Positions 1 through 10,869 of a DNA stretch of 64,000 bases are shown one piece after another. How positions within the stretch are numbered: position 1 is the first letter of the stretch; each line of letters opens with the position of its first letter. Location: assembly GCA_949361645.1 (NCBI GenBank), contig OX442419.1, positions 8,545,377-8,609,376 on the forward strand. Reading direction: 5' to 3'. This DNA is from Spongilla lacustris (lineage: Eukaryota; Porifera; Demospongiae; Spongillida; Spongillidae). Both the position numbers and the translations under genes were made by a program. The notes under the pieces are model-generated. The model saw only the letters and a program-made list of their open reading frames with translations. It was not told the origin of the DNA and did not search any database.

Positions 1-1412
1 TAGCTTCAAAGGGGAATAGTGCTTGCCATTCATGTCACGTGAGCATACAGGGGCGTAGGTCGTGTTGGTGCAGCACGCGATTGACGGTGGTTGATAGCAT
101 ACCATGACGCACCCTGGCTGGTTCTGAAGGTCGTACACAATAGATGGCGTTGCTCCTGAAGCGCCGGGCATTGGACTGGTGTTCATTGAATAGAATCCGA
201 GGTTCTTGTAATCGGGCCCGTTACCCTGCCAATCAGACCACAGCCTGTCTATTAAGCCGTGGTGAAGGAAGAAGATGGGATCATTTGCCGAGGCAGCTGT
301 GCACATAGTACCCCCGATGTTGCAGTGAACACTGTTGTGGAAGTTGCCTTCAATCTGGTCGTGCCAAGTCCGGAACTGACCGACACCCATCCGTTGAGCC
401 ATTGCCACAGCTGCGCAATCGGGAAGCACATTGTTGAAACTGCGTGATAGTGGGCTACCGTTTGGTTGCGTCCATGTCTGCCACTGGAATGGTCCCGTTG
501 TGACGAGTTGGCCATTCGTTCTTTGGTCTCCATTGCCTCCAAACCCACATTGCGCATTCCAGATGATGGAGTTTTGCCATGTTTGTGATTCCAAACTCCA
601 GTCCCAGTAAGGCACAGTTATTCGGCAGTCAACTTGTCTTAACAGGTTCTCCAGTTGAAGCAGGTACCAACGGTGCCACGGAAGGAAATAAGAGATGCCG
701 TGAATACCCGCTCCGAAGAATACGGTGTGTAGGTTTACGAGACTATAGTAGCATGGTTGCCACTGCGGCTGCGTGCTAACGGTCAAGACAGCGTTGATGT
801 AGCGGCAGCGTTGCGCCTGGGTGAGCGAACGCCAGTCATTGCGCACTCGACAGCAGTTGGTTAGCACTCCGTTTTCGCACGTGCACCTCCGTTCGCAAGA
901 GTCGTATTGCGTGCCGGTTCCATTACATTGTTCTGCAGAGATAAAGGTGCATATTAACTCACTATTAAGCACGCGCTTTATAAATTTGTAGCCTTACGTT
1001 GCTGCGCAGAGCATTCATTCAGCGTAGTGCACGCGGGAAGTGGTGGGTCCTGACGTTTCATGTACTGGTTGCCGCGCCTTTTACCATTTTTCGGCGGAGC
1101 GCTGCCTGTGTTACTATCAAGCAGGCCTTTTAGAACTTGTGGTAGAGTTTGAGTAGGACGAGTAGGCAAGTACACATCTGGAGGCGGGACATTCGGGAAC
1201 GGTTTGCGAGCTGACGCATCAACGTGCTGGTCAAAGGGGCCGAGATATGGCCGTCCGAATTCGTCGTCATTCAGATCGCAGAAGTGTTGAGGGTATCCAT
1301 TGTTAGGGTCGTGAGGCGCATGTGGGTCGAACGGGTGGAAATGAGCTATGGAGTAAATGGCGCAGAATGATAACACTTGGACACCCACACCCAAGAGTAG
1401 ATAAATCTTCAT
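1..1412 (-). CDS. Secreted tyrosinase (partial, two exons seen, runs off left edge)
   Basis: Exon 1 is 998-1412 and exon 2 begins at 932 and is still open at base 1. The intron (933-997) has GT..AG ends, and the phase-1 junction keeps the frame. Exon 1 starts with MKIYLLLGVGVQVLSFCAIY, a likely signal peptide, then a Pro-rich linker. Exon 2 opens with a Cys-rich segment (CERRCTCENGVLTNCC), then the tyrosinase copper-A site (HTVFFGAGIHG...FLPWHRWYLLQLE), then copper B (WHDQIEGNFHNSVH and DPIFFLHHGLIDRLW). All expected His ligands in these motifs are present and no stop interrupts the frame. Family knowledge: such type-3 copper enzymes oxidise phenols to quinones in pigmentation, matrix cross-linking or defence. 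The 3' end lies outside the window. Family assignment is firm; substrate and role are not known. Confidence 0.9.
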
Positions 1413-1445
1413 CTCAGCTAGTTGAATTTTCCGCTCGATCTCCGA

Positions 1446-1456
1446 CTTTATATATC
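1446..1456 (-). promoter_or_regulatory. TATA-like box of the tyrosinase gene
   Basis: On the minus strand GATATATAAAG lies about 35-45 bp upstream of the tyrosinase ATG at 1412. This fits a TATA box with a very short 5' UTR. It is supported only by sequence and spacing. Confidence 0.45.
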
Positions 1457-1711
1457 TATTCTAATAAACAACTGATACAATATTGCTACTGAGGTATTTC
1501 ATATACTTTCCAATTACGGTGATAACGGTCTGCATTCAATGGTTTCGCGCAGACATAACAGACTGTGTGGTAAGGGTCTCCGTTCACTACTGAACAAGAG
1601 TCCTTTTGTTTGAGCACGCATACCCGTCCCTTTTGATACGTTTATATAAACAATTATACACACTTGTCATGCATGCAGTGGAGAGGTATCTGCTTGGCAG
1701 CAAACAACTAT

Positions 1712-2376
1712 GGGGTATGTCCCGACAAATTTGGTCCTAGGCAAAATCAGTCCGGCCGGTCCATTATTGTCGACAAAAATGGTCCGACCGGACCATTTAT
1801 GACGACAATATCGGTCCGGCCGGACCGACAAATTTGGTCCGAGGTAGACAAAAACGGTCCGGGGGGGACAAATTTCGACGCCTATGAAACCAACACAGGG
1901 AAATATGCTCAGGACATTGGTAATGGTTCTGGTTAGAGTAACTTATATACTTGTACTCTAATTCACCATGCATCGAACACTTCAAACTGTGACGATTTGC
2001 GCCTTATAACCCGCTTCTGGTTGTCCGTACAGTCTTCTGGGTACCTTCCCTCAACTTTGTACATGTACGCATTTTCGATCAGCTTAACCGACTCGGTGGT
2101 TGCATTTTCTTCACCAGTGCCATCCATTGACGGAAAGTGTGTGACGGTCGGTTCGCTTAGCTAAAAGATGCTGCTATATGCATGCATGTTGAGCTGTTCA
2201 GTTAAGGTTAACCATATACTTACCAAATCGATACTTGCTTCTTGATTAAATGGGAGACCGGTGAGCTGAGACACGTGTTTAAAGGCGGACCGTTTTTGTT
2301 TGTGTCGGACTGTTTTTGTCGGACAATTACGGTCCGGCCGGACCGATTTTGTACCCGGACCATTTTTAGCGTGACA
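1712..2376. mobile_element. Small element with GGTCCGGCCGGACC-word ends
   Basis: Both flanks (about 1712-1875 and 2282-2376) are packed with the self-complementary word GGTCCGGCCGGACC and degenerate forms of it, separated by spacers such as ACAAATTTGG and GACAAAAACGG. The right flank reads roughly as the inverse of the left. The 400 bp between hold no convincing gene. It is probably a non-autonomous, TIR-type DNA transposon. Exact ends and a target duplication could not be fixed. Confidence 0.5.
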
Positions 2377-2382
2377 GGTATC

Positions 2383-2488
2383 TATTTAATGATTTTACAA
2401 AGCATTTTAAAATATACATGTATACGCGTGGGTGATTATTTAATTGTTTTACAAAGCTTTTTAAAATATACATGTACGCGTGGGCGAT
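2383..2488. repeat. Two tandem copies of a ~54-bp unit
   Basis: TATTTAATGATTTTACAAAGC and the following AAAATATACATGTA..CGCGTGGGYGATTA are repeated with a 54-bp period (copies start at 2383 and 2437). No coding potential is seen. Confidence 0.7.
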
Positions 2489-2952
2489 TATAGCCGCACA
2501 TGCAACTGCATGCACATATACATTTGCTTTCCGAATAACTACTACATGTATAACGAACTAATGAGAGTGCCAAATTCAAATGTAGCATCAAGTCTGTGTA
2601 ACATACACCCCTTGCCCATGTATGTTGCGTGTGTGATTTGTGTATACGTTTTTTCTAATCCTATTAGGGAGCACGATTAGGCACACAGGGCAACAAGTCA
2701 CCCCATTGGCGGTCCTTATTATACGGCGGCACATTTGAATGATTAGCAGTGCAAGAGGGCACTACATGCATGTAATTGGTTCATGCATGCACCGATGCAA
2801 TACATTGTGATCGTAGCTGAAATGAAGACGTAAATGCAATGGAGCAAGTCTTTTTATATAACTTAGCTGCATTGGCACATTTATTAAAATACACCTTACC
2901 CAAGATCTTTTGTACCTATTCTATGACCGTGCAGATTTAAGTGCTTTTTTAA

Positions 2953-4248
2953 TCTCCCGGAATCCTTATTTAAGGATGGCCAACCTTTTAAATAGGATGA
3001 TGACCACTTTCTAAGAGAATGATGCACACTTGGTGCTTTATTTTAGATTAGTGATTAACTAGATTCAAGATAAGGCAGATTAGCGTTACTGCCGCGATTA
3101 CAACAGGTTTGACTTGCTTAAAAACCGGTATTACAGTCTCGTTATGGCGAAGCCGCCATTTGCCATTGGCGATATAGTATAGTGAGCCAATTAACTCAAA
3201 TCGAAGGAAGGACAAGTTTCTGAAAGCTGAAGGAGTAGAATGTAGACTGTCAGAATCAGATGGACCCGTCTGTGGAACAATATCCACGGCGATACGCTGG
3301 CTCACGACTCAAGTACATTGTACGTACATGTACCACGCGGCCCGGGGCGCGGCCAGTGTACAGGTACTGATTGCATACACTCAAAAGTGTCAAGCTATAG
3401 CTAAGCAACCCTGCTTAGTTACCGAGAGAGCCACAGAAAACGACGGATGTAATTCCTCAGTATGGATGGGACGTACATGTAGGCGGGCCACTATAGGCCT
3501 ATATGCATGTACATGTATACATGTTAGCTAGGTGCATGACCGTAATTCCATAATCTATGGCGGCAGCAACAGTAGGCCTAGGCAATGACGTGGTCCCCTC
3601 GAGTCTGATTAATTGGGGCTATGAATTGGCAACGCTTCCTAAATCTCCCATAACCCCCCCCCCCCCCCCCCCCCCCCCCGTCCCCCATCCACCATTGCAT
3701 TGTACATGCCCGGGTACTGTATGCATGAAATGATAGGAATAGAAAGCACACTCAGTCTGTTCAATGGAGCGCAACCACATGTAGTGCACGTGGTCATGCA
3801 CTGGTTTCAGCGAGGCTATAGGGATTCATCCACGCTGGCGTCATTATACAAACGCTTGATATTAAATTTTGAAGTGTTATGATGTAAATGCTCATAACTT
3901 ATTAACCACAAGTTATTTTTTCAAGGAATCAGGTTGTGAGCATAGCTGGGTTAACTGACTATCAGAGAAAATCAAGAGTTTTAAAACCACTATGGTTTGT
4001 GAGGTCAATAACCTCTACTGTTGTGATCCTTATTCAAGGATGGTGTCAATCCTTTAATAAGGATGTGCCACTTCATCCCTGTTTTAAAATATGGACATTG
4101 ATCATATTGACATCATTTACAGTTTGTAATGGAGGCTAATCAGTATACAGTTGACCAATAGCATTTATGTTATCTAATTTGCTTGGTTAGCAAAAGTATG
4201 CAATGCAAAAGACGATCCTATCCTTAAATAAGGATTTTTCCCTGGAGA
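2953..4248. mobile_element. 1.3-kb TTAA-flanked DNA transposon (non-autonomous)
   Basis: The left end TCTCCCGGAATCCTTATTT and the inverse of the right end (TCTCCAGGGAAAAATCCTTA) form imperfect TIRs. Each is directly bordered by TTAA (2949-2952 and 4249-4252), the target duplication of piggyBac- and Kolobok-type elements. Extra copies of the AAGGAT..ATCCTT subterminal word sit near 2985 and 4030-4060. A 26-base C run lies at 3654-3679. No transposase gene is seen inside, so it would need help in trans. Confidence 0.6.
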
Positions 4249-4259
4249 TTAAACATTAA

Positions 4260-7140
4260 TGGCTATTGAATACAAACAGCCTCAGGCCAGTTAAAAAAAA
4301 AGAGTTTGCATGCATGCGTCACATGATAGAAAACTGAAATGTGAATAACTGAGCGTGCATGGGAGAGGAATTTCAGCTGCCTGCATGCAAAGTTTAAAGA
4401 GCGCCGATACTGTATAGTGATTGAAGAGATCATGATAGGATGTCTGGAATCGCTTCAAATGTCAACGAAAACAGAATGAAGAACATGTGTATATATGCAT
4501 ATATGCATACAGAGCGGATAATATGAATAATTTGTTTCTATTCCACGTTTAGTGATGTTCATAGATACATCCATGCAACGGCACCTAATCAAATAATACA
4601 TTTAATACTTCGTACCGCTTCATACATTGTCGATGGTTTTATGGTTTGCCATTCATTGTGCTTTTCAATTGCATCCACTGGTCAATATTTTATTACAGCA
4701 TCAGATAAGCTGCCTGATATTTGTAGCAGTGAAACTGTATATGTGTAACTCATCTGAGCATCAAAAAACTACAACAGCTCTAGCTTTATACAGTGAGAGG
4801 ATGCACAGGCTAGCTCAGTCAAGGTCACCCTTAGAAGCAAGGGCTGTCTCAGCTTACAATATTAGTTTATTGCTAGCTACTGCTATGTCAGCAAAAGTCA
4901 GGATGCATTCCAATAAGGATTGTGACTCATATTCCCATGGCTTTGGAACGTGATTGGCTTGAAGCTATGAAGCTGAACTGAACTACAATCTTATATTTGG
5001 CCCCTATAATGCCTTACCATCAAATTAACTGTAATAAAACCTAGAGAATGAACAGAAAACCTTGAATAGGGCAAGGGCATGCTGTCAAACCATTCTACCT
5101 GACATAACCTACATGTATTAGCAATACGTTTGGTCTCATATGTTATTTACGCAAGCATTACAGAGCATCCTAAATGTGATAGTCAAACTCCTCAGGTAGG
5201 CCTAGATTGCATCTGTTTTTTATTTAAATAAACGCATTGCAACAATATACCACTTACTAATTCTGCTGGATGAGCAGGACAGATCAATCATAAATTGATC
5301 AGACACATAATAGTAGAACTTAGCAAAGAAATAGGTCATTTTTGCATGATGTCAAAATTGAGTTAGTTATACCAAATGCATGTGGCCTTTTTTCTGAAAT
5401 AAGTGGAAGTGTCTAAAATTTGTATAAAATGTTAGCAACCCAACAGAAACACTCGTGGTTAAAACAACCAAGTTTCACTTCATAGACTCTAGTATCTTGG
5501 CACTTTTTTGGTCCTATTCAATAGAAGAAATATTGTCTCACAGGATTTCTCAATAATGAAAGCGTTCTGTATGCTGTTCTCCCCAAAACAATCTGTACAT
5601 TTGCAGCTTTGTAGAGTTCAGTAACTTATAGCTTGCTCATCCTGCTGCTGTATTTGATGTAGTTGTAATAATTATTTCAAATTAATTATTCCTTACCCCA
5701 CTAGCTGTAATACAAGGCATATCTAACGAGGATATTAGAGTAATATGGCTGTGCGGAGTGCTTTCTTTGTGTTATGCAAATAACATTCAATTGCATATAC
5801 ATGTATGTGCATCATACGGATGATGGGTTCTGATTGCATAAAGGGGTTCCCCAGACCTAAGTTTATGGACTTGGAACTCAGACACTATGTATTGCTGTAC
5901 ATGTACATTGTATCATCATGCACATTATTAAAATTACTTAAGTGACTGGTAGTTTGGTGTAGATAAACAATACTGTTACCATTTACAGCCTTTATTCTTT
6001 GGTGTTACTAGATTAAGCAACTGCTCCTGCCATCAGTTTCATATAGGTGCTATTTTTTATTCTATCTAGCATAAAATACTAAACTAGAAACCTTTGAAAT
6101 TTGACTACGCAAAATGGTGATATTTTATAGCTTTTCAATAGTTGAATCTAGGCCAATCTAAAATATTATGAACATTAGGCTATACTAAAATGGCATTTGA
6201 AAATGACCAATTCGTTCTTATTGGACTAATCGTAACATCTCGTTTTTGGCGCATTTTAAAGATCAAAATAAATAAACCTTCCCCTTCCTATTTCCTCCTT
6301 CCCCGTAGGTCAACAGAATTTGAATAGAGGAGACCCACGACATGCATCAAGTAACGGAGCACTGTAAATAAAGAATTTCACACCTGACGTCACGCATTAT
6401 AAGCTCATTACAAAACGCATAACCAATAATAGACTTTATTCGCGTGTCTGTATTTGTGCATGGTGCCATTTAGGCCAGACATACCATGAGCCAAACACCC
6501 AGCTTCAGTGGGTGGATACCGTACAGATGTAGGTCACGGATAGGTCAATGCGGTGGGTGGGTACGTTTTGTACATAAAATTACATTGCGTCTACTTGAAA
6601 AAAAAAAATTATACTATTTGTGCCAACAAACTCTTCTGTTAGTCATGCATGTTGCGTGGTAGTCTCAATAATTATGTTCCAATTTGGGTATACGCTGCCA
6701 ACGAAGATATGGGCATTCAAAACAAGGGCTATTTACAATATGCACGAGATTTGGGCGAGGCTCATATATAGTGTACATTCAAACAAGTAGGTGAATCTAT
6801 ATCATTGGATACTAAAAGATCCGCTGATGAGTATTTTTCTTTTCAAATACAGGAATGTGAAAGTACAACTCTTGAGACAACATTGGATGCATTTTGTGAG
6901 AGATCATTCAACTTGCTGGATGCTACAAATGCGGCGATATAAAAGGGGTCCATTTTGATAAAACCATATTTCATCATCATAGAAAAATGGCAACAATAAC
7001 ATTGTATAAGCAAAATTGAACTTTTAAACATTTCGATGCTTTTTCAATCATGCATATGCAATGTATTTTTTTACTATGTGCATGTGTTCTGTCGTGTCTG
7101 TAGAACGCTATACATGTACATTACCGCGTACGGTTTGTCA
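4260..7140. other. Gene-free stretch
   Basis: AT-rich, with only short open frames lacking recognisable domains or splice structure. I see no RNA gene or clear transposon here. Confidence 0.5.
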
Positions 7141-7160
7141 CGTAAGAATTGATCCGGGTA

Positions 7161-8436
7161 AAAAGTGATCCGGCCGGTGTCACAGGAAAATCTGTCGCCC
7201 GGAAATTGTGTCGCGCGGCGACAGTTTTTCCTTAGGATATTATGCCGCTCACAATTAACGTAGCGACCGTATATCCTAAGGAAATTCTGTCGCCAGGAAA
7301 TACTGTCGCTCGCATGCTCGTGATCGATAATTGATACTTTTGCATGGCAAAGGCGTGCGATCTGTGATGATGGGGGTGGCATATTTGAATATTCCATGCA
7401 ATGCATGCTGCTAGGTATATGCAATACCTAATCCATGACAACTGACAAATATAAAGCTGTAAGCGCGTTGAAAATTCTGCCACCAGCTACGCTAGAACCT
7501 TCATAGTTTCAAATGGAATGCAAGTTTATCATGAATACTACAACATTGAAATGGCAGGTGAATATACAAAACGTTACATCGTTATACATGTACATCTTTT
7601 TAACTGGTTCAAAATGCTGATTGAGATTTGTTATGTATATGCATTCATCTTGGTGCAAACCACTGCTAGCTAGCTTCTGCTGCGTGTTTCAGCCACTTAC
7701 ATGAATCTCCACATTGAGCATACACATAAATGGTTGCATTCAAAAAAGAAGCTGCTGCAATTATCTCCACTTCTGTGGCCCAAACACCCAGACTCTGCAT
7801 CCTAGATTGCTTCATGTACTGTTCCAAGCTTCCATAGGAGGATACCAAGGAGGAAAAGACAGAGTTTTTTGATTTATGAATCATATGTATGGTTAAAAGA
7901 AGACGCAGTTCTTGATGAAACTCTTGAGATCCTGTTATAACAAGTGACATACTTCTAAGGAAACAGTTTCCATCAGCTGCAGTTCTAGTTAACGTTGTTG
8001 CTGCAGGATGATGTGACACATTGATCATTATAGGCTGCTGCACATCTGAATGATTTCCATGGACAAATGTCAATCCTAGTGAAGCACATATCTCTTTTTG
8101 CCAAATGTTGCAAGGTGGAATGTAGTTTATCATGTTAATATGTTTATCTGACATGCTAAACTTGCACATTGTTCAGTGTGTTCTAATAAAGCCTCTAAGG
8201 AAAACTCCCTGCCATGGAAATAGCTTCTCTTTTTAGTCACCAATTGGCATATATCATCCAGATCAGATGAACTCATCAGAAAATAGGTGTTTCCAATGAC
8301 GGCGACAGTATATTTCCTGGCGACAGAATAACCTTAGGATATACGATCGCTACGCTAATTGTGGGCGACATAGTTTAAACTGTCGCCGCGACACAATTTC
8401 CGGGGACAGATTTTCCTGTGACACCGGATCACTTTT
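7161..8436. mobile_element. TIR element carrying an OTU-domain gene fragment
   Basis: The arms 7161-7310 and 8300-8436 are long imperfect inverted repeats. Both contain AAAAGTGATCCGG, TGTCACAGGAAAATCTGTC, GGAAATTGTGTCGCG and TATCCTAAGG in the same order, and each arm holds its own TGTCGC/GCGACA palindromes. The 1-kb interior holds one coding fragment (7666-8169, minus). The direct repeat AATTGATCCGG just outside both arms might be a target duplication, but it is longer than usual. Family unknown. Confidence 0.65.
7666..8169 (-). CDS. OTU-like cysteine protease fragment inside a transposon
   Basis: The 167-residue frame contains TRTAADGNCFLRSMSLVITG, the catalytic D-G-N-C block of OTU deubiquitinases, around residue 60-80. 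The family's helical segment and ATEVEIIAAASFLNATIYVY follow. In complete OTU domains a catalytic His comes about 20-40 residues after the IYVY strand; here the frame ends at HAAEAS without a clear equivalent, so this is a truncated domain or lacks a 3' exon. Family knowledge: OTU domains are common passengers in eukaryotic transposons such as Helitrons. The start codon is arbitrary and the fragment may be the tail of a larger ancestral protein. Activity is doubtful. Confidence 0.7.
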   Translation of the reverse strand: MCKFSMSDKHINMINYIPPCNIWQKEICASLGLTFVHGNHSDVQQPIMINVSHHPAATTLTRTAADGNCFLRSMSLVITGSQEFHQELRLLLTIHMIHKSKNSVFSSLVSSYGSLEQYMKQSRMQSLGVWATEVEIIAAASFLNATIYVYAQCGDSCKWLKHAAEAS

Positions 8437-8454
8437 AGTTGCAATAATTGATCC

Positions 8455-8872
8455 GGCCGGTGTCATAGGGTATACGGTCCGGCCCAATTTCCGGTCCGGC
8501 GGACCGTATTCCCTAAGGGAATACGGTCCCCCCCCGGACCCAACTCCCTAGGGAATACGGTCCCCCGGACCGAGTTCCCTGGTTGTACAAAACCAATTAA
8601 CCGGGCTCAATTCCCTAGGGAATTGAGTCCCCCCCCCCCGGACCGTATTCCCTGGTTTTAAAAACAGGCATGTATATGTATATTCCACCCCTTGCATTCA
8701 CGTAAGGGCTGACACATTTGGTTTGAAAAGCAAAAGCCAATGATCGCAGGTCGTCAATTATATAAGCAGCTTCTGTAACAATTAACTGTTTTCTTCAGTC
8801 TGTAACAATTAACTGTTTTGTTCGGTCTTGGATGCTTATTCTATATCTAATTTGTTATACAAATGTATATGC
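8455..8872 (+). repeat. Palindrome-rich repeat, copy 1 (copy 2 at 61970)
   Basis: It starts at GCCGGTGTCATAGGGTATACGG and contains hairpins such as CCGTATTCCCT-A-AGGGAATACGG and the perfect palindrome CAATTCCCTAGGGAATTG. It then runs through a C-run and a unique tail (AAGCCAATGATCGCAGGTCG). The same sequence, in the same orientation and near-identical, is at 61970-62385. The two copies stop matching at the same left boundary, which marks a mobile unit. It abuts the OTU element on the left. Confidence 0.75.
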
Positions 8873-8879
8873 AGGTAAG

Positions 8880-10860
8880 GTAAAACCCTTTTTGGCGCAC
8901 TCTACGGATGGTAAATAAGCATGCTATTTTAAAACTGATATTCTTAATCGCTTCTACCGACCACCAGAGGGAAAACAAGGCGTTGCATTGCGTACAGCGG
9001 CGATCAAAACACCAGAGCAACACGTTGCACAGAGAACTCACATAATTCTTCGTTTTTGAAGGTTTTAAGCATTTTTTGATGATTTTCAACTCAACAGTAC
9101 TCTCCTTTACCTCGTAAAACTGTCAGTCTTTAAAGAAGTCACAAGCGAATCACGTGATGATAATTATTCATTTATGCGTGAGAGTTACTAAATTTAACGT
9201 AACTCTCGATAGAGCCGGTTAACCTCCATACAAAATCGTGTAAATGATTTCTACATACATATTCATAATGAGAAATCTTTTAACTGATTTCGTATCAGGA
9301 TTTCCCTAACCGAGGTTAATGGACCGGAAGGAGACGTTGCTACGCAACTAACAATCTATATGGTTTCTCAACCATCCCGTGATGCCCTATCACACGGGTG
9401 CAGTATGATGACAGGAAGTTCGGTCGAGTAATTAGTATTCATCCTCCTCAAAGGGTTTATGGGTCTATTCAGAACACCTCCGGTCTCGCACAGTACACAT
9501 ACACGCATGCGCAGGCTGTCGCGCGACATTGCAACGATCGAGTGCGGGCCTGGCGTGCAACTCGGGTTCCCCGAGTCTTCTTATTTTATTATTATTATTA
9601 TTATTATTTTATTTATATAAAATTTATCAGTTAGGATGTGAAAGCGAAGTCAGTAGCCAGGCAGAAACGGTAGCTCACGCTGCACCTAGCGCTGGTTTGT
9701 ACATCCGACACACTCTCCGGCCCTGTAGGTTCTACAGCGGCCGTGATCAGTGTGTTGGGCAATCCAGAGACCACTCTGGCTCCCCCAAGCTTTACACTAG
9801 CACGCAGGCTTCATAGCTCAGATACACCAGTGAGCAGCACTCCCTTCTGCTGAAGCTAGCCGGGAGCCAGGGGAGGTCGGCCCAGCACCCAGCCAAACCC
9901 TCGCGGGGTGCATGCAGGAGCACCGTTTAGGGGGAGTATGGGAAGGGGAACACACTAACTCGGGGCTCCGTAAGAGTACATTAAAGATGATTTCCGGTGA
10001 CCGAATCATTCATAAAATGCTGCGTATAGTATTTGAGTTGCATTTATCACATGATTCTATATCTGAAATCGATTTTTTAATTGATTTTATGAACTGACGA
10101 TAATACTTGGTACATTTAATGCGACTTGTAAGGCATACAAATTGATATTATTCACATGCATACATAACATAAACATCGACCACATTGAGAGTTCAGAAAT
10201 ATAGTAGAATGTACTTTTTTTCTCCCCCATAGGTACAATTGTACAGCGATTGATGAATCGTATCTCCGGTCCTGGGGCGTATTATACATGTATATCATTC
10301 TGCATGTCTGTCTGATCATGATAAAAAGAATTCTTCACCACGTAGAGGCCAGACATCTTGTCCTTCTCAGGTGTTTTGAATGCCATCCATGTAACATAAG
10401 CTAGATCATTTCCTTTCAGTATATGCTTATATTTATTTTGAAAAAGAAAAAAAACACCTAGCTAGTAGGGATGAAGATAACCATTATCTTTCAAAACGAA
10501 CAAGCTTCGAGTCTTCACTAATGAAGTAGATGTACACAATTCAAGCGATGAATAAAACATATAAACACGCTTCACTTGTCGTGATTATTGGACTTAAAGC
10601 TACATGCACGATCCATGTCCTCAGTGAATTCGATGTGGGCATGCATGCCGCGTATCCGCTGATTCAGCTGATACAGAAATTGATTTTAAGGGAGGCACTA
10701 CTGCACGGTGCCTTCGAACTGATGAGCATGAGTACAAGGAACGTTCCTTACACCTCTTGCAATTATTGCATTTGAATAAGTTTCCTTCTTTCGAGAGTGA
10801 GGCGGCATTCTCTAGCTCTATATTTCGCCCACCCCTTTCAATTCACACATGCGCAGTTAC
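8880..10860. other. Gene-free stretch with an (ATT)n microsatellite
   Basis: A TTA/ATT microsatellite lies at about 9583-9615. No coding sequence, RNA gene or element boundary could be supported. Confidence 0.5.
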
Positions 10861-10869
10861 CTATTCACA

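Noticed and set aside
978..997. Reading exon 1 of the tyrosinase through to its own stop as a complete 144-residue protein
   Set aside because: A GTAAGG donor at 997 and an acceptor at 933 join it in frame to the copper-binding domain.
9730..9900. Possible tRNA-like stretch around AGCTCAGATACACCAGTGAG
   Set aside because: No cloverleaf with a T-arm GTTCGA-type box at the right distance could be built.
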